The notes under the pieces were generated by a model. It was not told the DNA's origin. It was given only the letters and a program-made list of their open reading frames with translations, and did no database searches. Shown here one piece after another: positions 1 to 5,371 of a DNA stretch of 6,360 nt. The stretch covers positions 1 through 6,360 of the forward strand of contig JABMMO010000168.1 of NCBI GenBank assembly GCA_013205455.1. The letters are read 5' to 3'. This stretch comes from Actinomycetota bacterium. GTDB taxonomy: Bacteria > Actinomycetota > Actinomycetes > Nanopelagicales > Nanopelagicaceae. The translations under genes were made by a program, and so were the position numbers. Each line of letters begins with the position of its first letter. The stretch's first letter is position 1.

Positions 1-984
1 GCCAAGCGCGATACCGACACGATGGATACCTTCGTTGATTCCTCTTGGTATTACCTGCGTTATGCAGATCCAACAAATGCAACCGAACCATTTTCTAAGA
101 AAGAGATAGACACATGGTTGCCGGTTGATCAGTATGTTGGTGGAGTAACACATGCGATCTTGCACCTTTTGTATAGCCGCTTTTTTACCAAGGTTTTGAA
201 TGACATGGGCATGGTTGATTTTAATGAACCATTTACTCGTCTGCTCAATCAGGGAATGGTTGTTATGGATGGCTCTGCAATGTCTAAAAGTCGCGGCAAC
301 TTAGTACGACTTTCAGATGAGCTTGAAAATCACGGTGTCGATGCGATTCGTCTATCCATGGTTTTTGCAGGACCACCAGAGGATGATGTTGATTGGTCGG
401 ATGTTTCACCAGCGGGATCAGCAAAGTTTTTAAACCGCGCTTGGCGAGTATCTGGCGATGTCGCAAGTAAACCTGGGGTCGATTTCAATACTGGTGATTT
501 AGCGCTACGGAAAATTACCCATAAATCACTACATGACATTGGGATTGCGGTGGAATCGTTTAGATTCAACGTTGCAGTTGCCAGAGTGATGGAGTTAGTA
601 AATGCAGTGCGAAAAGCAATCGATAGTGGTTGTGGCGGGGCCGACCCAGCGGTTCGAGAAGCTGGTGAAGTAATAGCAATTGCGCTCTCGCTAGTTGCAC
701 CATTTACCGCAGAAGAGATGTGGGAGCGTTTGGGTCATAAACCAGCGATCGCACTTGCGGGTTGGCCAATTTTCGATCCAAAATTATTAGTCGAAGATGC
801 GGTAACCGCAATCTTGCAGATAAATGGAAAAATCAAGGATCGAATCGAAGTTTCACCAACGATAACTGATGCGCAGTTACAGGCGTTAGCGCTAGCTAAT
901 CCCGGGGTAATAGCAGGACTCGTTGGCGCAACCGTTAAAAATGTAATCGTTCGTGCACCTAAATTAGTAAATATCGTTATTTAG
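1..984 (+). CDS. leuS: Leucyl-tRNA synthetase, C-terminal part (5' end outside window)
   Basis: LeuRS charges tRNA-Leu with leucine in the cytoplasm. The reading frame is open from base 1, so the ATG at 22 is internal and the start lies upstream; 327 residues are present. The first codons encode the class I catalytic-core motif TDTMDTFVDSSWYYLRY, followed by HAILHLLYSRFF (from base 151). The KMSKS signature loop appears as AMSKSRGN (277-300): the first lysine is alanine, while the second lysine, which contacts ATP, is kept. Next come GPPEDDVDW, an all-helical anticodon-binding domain (roughly 480-750, including the EEMWERLGH motif) and the small C-terminal domain (ILQINGKIKDRIEV) ending in KLVNIVI, typical of bacterial LeuRS. 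Nothing suggests truncation at the 3' end. The CP1 editing domain would lie upstream and cannot be assessed. Identification is secure; the actinobacterial flavour is from recalled family sequences. Confidence 0.97.
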   Translation, partial: AKRDTDTMDTFVDSSWYYLRYADPTNATEPFSKKEIDTWLPVDQYVGGVTHAILHLLYSRFFTKVLNDMGMVDFNEPFTRLLNQGMVVMDGSAMSKSRGNLVRLSDELENHGVDAIRLSMVFAGPPEDDVDWSDVSPAGSAKFLNRAWRVSGDVASKPGVDFNTGDLALRKITHKSLHDIGIAVESFRFNVAVARVMELVNAVRKAIDSGCGGADPAVREAGEVIAIALSLVAPFTAEEMWERLGHKPAIALAGWPIFDPKLLVEDAVTAILQINGKIKDRIEVSPTITDAQLQALALANPGVIAGLVGATVKNVIVRAPKLVNIVI

Positions 985-999
985 TAATCAACAAGATTA
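985..999 (+). terminator. Weak hairpin directly after leuS stop
   Basis: A perfect 5-bp inverted repeat, TAATC-(AACAA)-GATTA, begins at the base after the leuS stop and is followed by TTTAATTAA. The stem has only one G-C pair, so it would be a poor intrinsic terminator. It may be chance in AT-rich intergenic DNA. It is the only stem I see in the 77-base leuS-comEA gap. Confidence 0.2.
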
Positions 1000-1044
1000 T
1001 TTAATTAACATTCTCGTTGCTATTTCAATAGTGCGATATATTTT

Positions 1045-1050
1045 TATAGT
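1045..1050 (+). promoter_or_regulatory. Possible -10 element (TATAGT) for comEA
   Basis: TATAGT fits the actinobacterial TANNNT -10 consensus and ends 11 bases before the comEA ATG. With normal spacing, transcription would start around 1057-1062, giving a leader of zero to about five bases. This agrees with the absence of any purine-rich Shine-Dalgarno sequence before the ATG. No convincing -35 hexamer is present at the expected distance (around 1022-1027, ATTTCA). Overlapping alternatives such as TATATT at 1037-1042 exist in the same AT-rich stretch, so the exact element is uncertain. Confidence 0.35.
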
Positions 1051-1061
1051 TCGATTGCGAA

Positions 1062-1643
1062 ATGAACTTTGCAGATTTGCGGGACCGAATTCCAGATTTT
1101 AGCTATGAGCATAAACGCGCCATTTTTATTATATTTGGCGGAGCGCTCTCATTATCTTTAGTTTTCTTTTTATCTAGTCGGGGCAATTCCACATCAGTGA
1201 CAATCACCCCGACTCCAGAGATATCGCAAATTGCGCAAATAGAAAATATCTATGTCGATGTGACTGGGAAAGTTAGAACGCCTGGGGTTTATCAAATTCC
1301 ACAAGGTTCTCGTGCCATAGATGCGATCGACGCTGCAGGTGGCGCGAAGACCGGCGTAGATCTCAGCGATATCAACTTGGCTCATGTATTAATAGATGGT
1401 GAACAAATTTACGTCGGTTATCCAACTGGCAAAAGCGCTAGTGGCGTTACTGGAAAAATAAATATCAATCGGGCGAGTCAGAGCGAGTTCGACACATTGC
1501 CCGGCATCGGACCAGTCCTGGCAGCGCGGATTGTTACTTATCGGAAGAAAAATGGACTCTTTCTTAGCGTTGAAGATTTACAAAAAGTTTCTGGAATTGG
1601 TGGCTCGAAATTCAACGACATAAAAGACCGACTCCGAATTTAA
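1062..1643 (+). CDS. comEA: ComEA-type membrane-anchored DNA-binding protein (SLBB + HhH)
   Basis: A 193-residue competence protein predicted to bind incoming double-stranded DNA outside the cytoplasmic membrane and hand it to ComEC. A short basic N-terminus precedes one membrane anchor (about residues 20-39, hydrophobic, ending LSSRG). A polar Thr/Pro-rich linker (about 42-58) leads to an SLBB domain (about 61-120; YVDVTGKVRTPGVY, IDAAGGA, DGEQIYV). A tandem helix-hairpin-helix DNA-binding domain (about 131-193) contains ININRAS, LPGIGPVLAARI and VSGIGGSKF. Length and domain order match the usual Gram-positive ComEA. ATG 1062 is chosen because it sits just before the anchor. An in-frame stop lies at 1047-1049, and a TTG at 1056 is the only other option. 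No Shine-Dalgarno is visible, suggesting leaderless or near-leaderless expression. comEC follows directly, as expected for partners. The family is certain; actual DNA uptake in this organism is inferred. Confidence 0.95.
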   Translation: MNFADLRDRIPDFSYEHKRAIFIIFGGALSLSLVFFLSSRGNSTSVTITPTPEISQIAQIENIYVDVTGKVRTPGVYQIPQGSRAIDAIDAAGGAKTGVDLSDINLAHVLIDGEQIYVGYPTGKSASGVTGKININRASQSEFDTLPGIGPVLAARIVTYRKKNGLFLSVEDLQKVSGIGGSKFNDIKDRLRI

Positions 1644-1660
1644 GGCTTGCTCGCGAAACT

Positions 1661-1741
1661 GACTTTCGACTCCTTTTTTGCGGGGTAGGACTCTGGCTTG
1701 GCGTAATAACCCTTTACTTCTCGGGGTTTAAGAGTTTAATC
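1661..1741 (+). other. comEC: Probable missing N-terminal coding part of comEC
   Basis: In the comEC frame, the 27 codons before GTG 1742 encode DFRLLFCGVGLWLG followed by VITLYFSGFKSLI. A D-x-R-L motif leading into a hydrophobic helix with a W-L-G core is how I recall actinobacterial ComEC proteins beginning. It also completes a membrane segment that the GTG start would cut in half. The frame stays open back to 1574 (stop at 1571-1573) but contains no ATG, GTG, TTG or CTG. TTG 1647, four bases after the comEA stop, is in the next frame. One extra base near AAA 1656-1658 would join it to this segment and give MLAKTDFRLLFCGVG. The homology is judged by eye; the lack of a start codon is directly visible. 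Confidence 0.65.
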
Positions 1742-3988
1742 GTGGTGGGGGTTGGCGGTCTCATCACGCTACTTTCCATTAGAACTAGCGCTGCATTAAT
1801 TTTAGTATTTTCGATATTGGTCGGATCTAGTTGTTTAGCTTTTCGGGAAGTTAGTATTTCGCAAAGTTTGATTGCAAAAATAGCAATTGAAAATCAGAGT
1901 GTTGAAGTAGTGGGCACTGTTGTAAGCGATTCCAAGATAACTGCAGCTCGGGTTAGCGGAGCTAGAATTAATCAAAAGTCCATAAATTTTCTGATGCGCG
2001 TAAGTTCAGTAACTGTTGCGGGTAAAGTTTCCAAGGTTCGAATCCCAGTTCGTGTTTATAGCCGATCCGAACTAACTTATTATCCGGGTGAGGTAATAAA
2101 AGTAAATGGAAAGTTGGGTTTAACTAAAGAGCGACGAGTGAGCGCCGCTCTAAGCAGTAATGAAATCCAGATATTAAGTTATGGTAATTTTTTAGATCGA
2201 GGCACAACTCAAATTCGCAGTAAATTTCGCGCAGAGTTAGCTCGTCATGGCAGCGATAGCGCCGCGCTAATCCCCGGGGTCGTTCTGGGTGACACTTCAT
2301 TGCAATCATCCGAATTCACTAATTTGATGCGCCGGGTTGGATTAACCCATATAACCGCAGTGAGCGGAGCGAATCTAGCGATAGTTACGGGGTTTATCCT
2401 TTGGATTTCGCAATGGCTGCTAAAAAGCCGCAGAAAACGAATTTTTGTATCGGTTTTTTTCTTGATTGGGTTTATTTTCTTAGTGCGAGCTTCGCCCTCG
2501 GTTTTAAGAGCTGCAGTTATGGCAGCAGTTTTGCTATTTGCCAAATCAGAGGGCGAGCAGCGTCAGAGCGTGCCAGCGCTCGGCGCCGCAATTTCACTCC
2601 TGCTATTAGTAGATCCGTTTCAAGGTGTTGATGCTGGATTTGCGCTCTCGGTATTAGCAACTTCTGGAATCATTTTTCTGAACCAGCCCATCTCCAAATT
2701 TTTACAGTTGAAACTCCCAAAATTTTTAGCAGAGCCATTGGCGATACCGATTGCGGCCACCACCTTATGTACCCCAGTAATAGTGGCGCTTTCTGGGCAG
2801 ATTTCCTTAACTTCGATACCAGTAAATGCAGTCGTAGCGCCAGCGATAGCCCCGCTAACAATTATCGGATTTGTAGCTGCGCTTATAATTTCGGTGTTAC
2901 CCAATATCGCAACATTCTTACTAAATTTTGCGCTACCTATAGCTTGGTTTATTACTTGGGTGGCGCAACTTGGCGGTAAAGCTCCAGTATTGAAATTGAC
3001 AAGTGGATTTCAAGGATGGGGAATCTCTGCCGGATTAATTACGTTGTTGGTCTTTCTGTTAATCAAATTTCGCAAGCGCTGGAAATTCTTCGTAGCAATT
3101 GGACTTTTACCGATCTTATTTTTGCAAAGTCCGTTTTATGTCGGTGGTTTTCCGGGAAAGAATTGGCGAGTTTTACAATGCGATGTCGGCCAAGGAGATG
3201 CAATGTTGATCCGTACCGCTGCAAATAGTGCAATCGTGGTCGATGTTGGGCCAGACCCAAATTTAATAGATCTCTGCCTTCGTAGCGCTGGCGTAACGCA
3301 AATTGACTTATTAGTTTTGTCGCATTTTCACGCAGACCATGTTGCTGGCTTATCTGGCGCGCTCCGAAACCGCAACGTAATGTCAGTTTGGATTAATCAG
3401 AGCGAATTACCAGATTTTGAATATCGCGAAACAATTTTGTTGCTAAAAGACCTTCCAATTAAGAAAGTTAAAGCGGGCGACCGGAGCGAGTTAAATTCTA
3501 AGTATGGAAAAATTGTTGCGGCAGTGCTCTGGCCTAAAGATTCGAGTTCTGGCAGTGATACCCAATCGCTCGGGGGCGAAGGTTCGGCGATAAATAATGG
3601 CAGCATCGCCATCGAGTTTGATTTAGCGGGCGTAACAGTATTTTCTGCGGGAGATTTAGAACCTGAGCCGCAAACCGCGTTGTTGCAAAGGGGTTCATTG
3701 CACCAAGTAACAATTCTAAAAATGTTTCACCATGGTTCGAAATATCAAGATTTTGCAGCGTTAAAAAAATTATCACCTGCAATAACGCTAATCAGCGTTG
3801 GGAGTGGAAACTCATACGGTCACCCAGCTCTTAAAACCATAGCTAGCCTTGATCAAATCGGGTCGAAAACCTTTAGGAGTGACTTGGCTGGCGCAATTTC
3901 GTTGGCTTGGAGTTACGATTCGCAGCATCGCATGGTTTTGAGCAGTCGGAACTCCGGAAAAGAATGGTGGCGAATTAGGTGGTCATGA
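1742..3988 (+). CDS. comEC: ComEC/Rec2 DNA-uptake channel with metallo-beta-lactamase domain
   Basis: A polytopic membrane protein predicted to form the channel for single-stranded DNA entry and to carry the nuclease-like domain. Numbering from GTG 1742 (748 residues): partial N-terminal membrane segments (1-35); an OB-fold-like extracellular domain (about 51-147; VEVVGTVV, YPGEVIKVNGKL); the Competence domain with its hallmark LTHITAVSGANLAIV (201-215), PSVLRAAVMA (252-261) and QGVDAGFALSVLATSGI (294-310); further membrane helices to about 462; then a metallo-beta-lactamase domain from about 475. That domain has DVGQGDAML, the metal-binding SHFHADH (527-533), SAGD (635-638), MFHHGS (661-666) and YGHP (692-695), so its metal ligands look intact. 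GTG 1742 is the first usable in-frame start, weakly served by AAGAG at 1730-1734, but it lies inside a membrane segment, so the real protein is probably about 30 residues longer. It follows comEA and overlaps holA by four bases. Confidence 0.95.
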   Translation: MVGVGGLITLLSIRTSAALILVFSILVGSSCLAFREVSISQSLIAKIAIENQSVEVVGTVVSDSKITAARVSGARINQKSINFLMRVSSVTVAGKVSKVRIPVRVYSRSELTYYPGEVIKVNGKLGLTKERRVSAALSSNEIQILSYGNFLDRGTTQIRSKFRAELARHGSDSAALIPGVVLGDTSLQSSEFTNLMRRVGLTHITAVSGANLAIVTGFILWISQWLLKSRRKRIFVSVFFLIGFIFLVRASPSVLRAAVMAAVLLFAKSEGEQRQSVPALGAAISLLLLVDPFQGVDAGFALSVLATSGIIFLNQPISKFLQLKLPKFLAEPLAIPIAATTLCTPVIVALSGQISLTSIPVNAVVAPAIAPLTIIGFVAALIISVLPNIATFLLNFALPIAWFITWVAQLGGKAPVLKLTSGFQGWGISAGLITLLVFLLIKFRKRWKFFVAIGLLPILFLQSPFYVGGFPGKNWRVLQCDVGQGDAMLIRTAANSAIVVDVGPDPNLIDLCLRSAGVTQIDLLVLSHFHADHVAGLSGALRNRNVMSVWINQSELPDFEYRETILLLKDLPIKKVKAGDRSELNSKYGKIVAAVLWPKDSSSGSDTQSLGGEGSAINNGSIAIEFDLAGVTVFSAGDLEPEPQTALLQRGSLHQVTILKMFHHGSKYQDFAALKKLSPAITLISVGSGNSYGHPALKTIASLDQIGSKTFRSDLAGAISLAWSYDSQHRMVLSSRNSGKEWWRIRWS

Positions 3989-4953
3989 ACGCATCAATGG
4001 TGCTAATTCAAGGCGCTGAAAGCGTTTTAGTAGATCGCGCTGTTTCGGAAATTTTAAAAGCAAAAGTCGGTGCTGAAATAACCCAACTTGAAGGCGCTGC
4101 GGTAGAAATCGGAAACTTTGCAGACGCGACGGCACCATCACTATTCTCCGAATCTAGAATTTTAGTTATCAAAGATATGCAAGATTTGGTGATGGATGTG
4201 CAAGAGGAAGTAGAACGTTACTTAACAGAACCAGACCCCGCCTTACTTTTAATTTTTACCCACAAAGGTGGCATCAAAGGAAAAGCGCTACTTGAGAAAG
4301 TTAAGAAGCTAAAGCCCGAAGTAATTACCTGTGAACCTATAAAAAAAGAGAGCGAAAAGTTAGATTTTGTGCGGCGGGAATTTGTTAGGTTGCAACGTAA
4401 AATTGATAACGATGCAGTGCAAGCTCTGGTCGATGCGTTAGGTAGCGACATCCGAGAGCTAACTGGAGTTTGTAGCCAAATAGCATTTGATACGCCAAAC
4501 CCAAAAACAGCAATTTCGGTCGCGGATGTAAATAAATATCAGCAAGGACGGATTGAAACTACGGGATTTGATGTTGCTGATGCCACCCTTGATGGAAACC
4601 CGGAAGCTGCGCTAATTGCACTTCGTAATGCACTTGCAACTGGTACGGATCCAGTAATGATTACAAGTGCGTTAGCGAGCGCGATTCGCACACTTGCAAA
4701 AGTTTCTGGAGCGCCACGAGGTGCTAAGTCATTTGAATTAGCTGGATCACTTGGACTAGCGCCGTGGCAGATTGATAAAGCACGACGCCAACTCAGTAAT
4801 TGGTCGCCAGCTGCAATTGCGCATGCGGTTCAAGAAGTTGCTACTGCGGATGCCGCAGTAAAAGGCGCTGCCGTTGATCCGATTTATGCGCTAGAAACAG
4901 CGATTTCTGCCATCGCTACCGGGCGAAAAAAGGCCAGTTTGAGTCGAAGCTAA
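3985..4953 (+). CDS. holA: DNA polymerase III, delta subunit (clamp loader)
   Basis: The delta subunit opens the beta sliding clamp as part of the cytoplasmic clamp-loader complex during replication. The protein (322 residues from ATG 3985) has the expected length. Its N-terminus LIQGAESVLVDRAV matches the start of the delta family. LFSESRILVIKDMQDL (about residues 54-69) and LLLIFTHKGG (about 87-96) belong to the AAA+-like first domain, which in delta normally does not hydrolyse ATP. The C-terminal third carries the family-typical GLAPWQIDKARRQLSNWSP and AAVKGAAVDPIYALETAI. ATG 3985 overlaps the comEC stop as ATGA, which favours translational coupling. GTG 3979 (two residues longer, with GGTGG about eight bases upstream) and ATG 3997 are possible alternatives. 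The short distance from comEC and lack of any promoter-like gap suggest one transcript with comEA-comEC. The shared transcript is inferred from spacing only. Confidence 0.95.
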   Translation: MNASMVLIQGAESVLVDRAVSEILKAKVGAEITQLEGAAVEIGNFADATAPSLFSESRILVIKDMQDLVMDVQEEVERYLTEPDPALLLIFTHKGGIKGKALLEKVKKLKPEVITCEPIKKESEKLDFVRREFVRLQRKIDNDAVQALVDALGSDIRELTGVCSQIAFDTPNPKTAISVADVNKYQQGRIETTGFDVADATLDGNPEAALIALRNALATGTDPVMITSALASAIRTLAKVSGAPRGAKSFELAGSLGLAPWQIDKARRQLSNWSPAAIAHAVQEVATADAAVKGAAVDPIYALETAISAIATGRKKASLSRS

Positions 4954-4955
4954 GC

Positions 4956-4968
4956 AGGCTGGTAGCCT
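4956..4968 (+). terminator. Small hairpin just after holA
   Basis: A perfect 5-bp stem, AGGCT-(GGT)-AGCCT, begins two bases after the holA stop codon. Only two T residues follow, so it lacks the U-tract of a classical intrinsic terminator. It could be a weak terminator, an mRNA 3'-end stabiliser or part of a leader structure for rpsT. Confidence 0.35.
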
Positions 4969-4982
4969 TACCGCCTTAATCA

Positions 4983-5000
4983 GCCGAAGGTCCCTTAGGC
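4983..5000 (+). promoter_or_regulatory. Second hairpin in the holA-rpsT gap
   Basis: GCCGAAGGT/CCCTTAGGC folds as GCC/GGC, one G-A mismatch, then AAGG/CCTT (the innermost pair probably opens to leave a GTCC loop). It ends 34 bases before the rpsT start and 20 bases before its ribosome binding site, with no T-tract after it. It may belong to an rpsT leader or end the holA transcript. I see no convincing promoter hexamers in the gap, although TAGAT at 5006-5010 is AT-rich enough to be part of one. Confidence 0.3.
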
Positions 5001-5020
5001 GAGAATAGATAAGTAAAGAT

Positions 5021-5026
5021 GGAAGG
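5021..5026 (+). promoter_or_regulatory. Shine-Dalgarno site of rpsT
   Basis: GGAAGG lies eight bases before GTG 5035. It is the strongest ribosome binding site in the window and fixes GTG as the rpsT start, which also gives the standard MANIKSQIKR N-terminus. Confidence 0.8.
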
Positions 5027-5034
5027 TTTAGTTC

Positions 5035-5304
5035 GTGGCCAATATTAAGTCTCAGATCAAGCGTATTAAGACCAATGACAAAGCTCGTGAGCGGAATAAA
5101 TCTGCGCGTTCAACCATTAAGACCGCGATTCGCCGTTTCCGTGATGCGCTAACTTCTGGCGATAACAAGGCAATCACAACTGAACTACAAAAAGCTTCCC
5201 GCCTACTAGATGTTGCAGTAGCAAAAGGTGTTCTTCACACTAACCAAGCTGCTAATAAAAAATCTGCAATGGCAAAGTCAGCTCACAAAGCTGGCGTTAA
5301 GTAA
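5035..5304 (+). CDS. rpsT: 30S ribosomal protein S20
   Basis: S20 is a primary-binding 16S rRNA protein that helps assemble and stabilise the body of the small ribosomal subunit. The 89-residue product has normal family length and is rich in Lys/Arg. It begins MANIKSQIKRIKTNDKARER, the standard S20 N-terminus. The middle has SARSTIKTAIRRFRDAL, and the C-terminal helix contains the conserved GVLHTNQAANKKSAMAK. GTG is the start, set by the GGAAGG site eight bases upstream. The gene stands apart from its neighbours, with hairpins in the gaps on both sides, so it may be transcribed as its own unit or at a different level from holA and lepA. Its placement before lepA is familiar from actinobacteria. 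Identification is unambiguous. Confidence 0.98.
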   Translation: MANIKSQIKRIKTNDKARERNKSARSTIKTAIRRFRDALTSGDNKAITTELQKASRLLDVAVAKGVLHTNQAANKKSAMAKSAHKAGVK

Positions 5305-5308
5305 TTTC

Positions 5309-5328
5309 TTCGGTCTTGTTGGACCGAA
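5309..5328 (+). terminator. Terminator-like hairpin after rpsT
   Basis: A perfect 7-bp inverted repeat, TTCGGTC-(TTGTTG)-GACCGAA, starts four bases after the rpsT stop. A TTTT run follows at 5334-5337, separated by CCGCG. The gap between stem and T-run makes it an imperfect intrinsic terminator, so partial read-through into lepA is plausible. Confidence 0.6.
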
Positions 5329-5333
5329 CCGCG

Positions 5334-5348
5334 TTTTAAGTGTTAAAA
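5334..5348. repeat. AT-rich inverted repeat upstream of lepA
   Basis: TTTTAA-(GTG)-TTAAAA is a perfect 6-bp palindrome with a three-base centre, 24 bases before the lepA ATG. It could be a small operator, part of the preceding terminator region, or chance in AT-rich DNA. No function can be assigned from sequence. Confidence 0.3.
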
Positions 5349-5357
5349 GTCGGGATT

Positions 5358-5363
5358 AGGTGG
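5358..5363 (+). promoter_or_regulatory. Shine-Dalgarno site of lepA
   Basis: AGGTGG ends eight bases before ATG 5372. It has one mismatch to AGGAGG, and its spacing supports that ATG as the lepA start. Confidence 0.6.
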
Positions 5364-5371
5364 ATTAAGCA

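Noticed and set aside
277..291. LeuRS signature loop reads AMSKS instead of KMSKS, suggesting a defective synthetase
   Set aside because: The second, ATP-contacting lysine and the following SRGN are kept. As far as I recall, AMSKS is found in actinobacterial LeuRS proteins, so this is a lineage feature rather than damage.
284..569. Minus-strand open frames within leuS
   Set aside because: They are antisense to conserved LeuRS sequence, with no independent coding evidence.
2245..2904. Several minus-strand and alternate-frame open frames of 60-99 codons inside comEC
   Set aside because: They overlap the Competence domain coding sequence and are compositional shadows; none has recognisable domains or start signals.
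4954..5034. A tRNA or small RNA gene in the holA-rpsT gap
   Set aside because: The two short hairpins do not form a cloverleaf and no T-arm-like GGTTCGA box is present, so no RNA gene can be supported.
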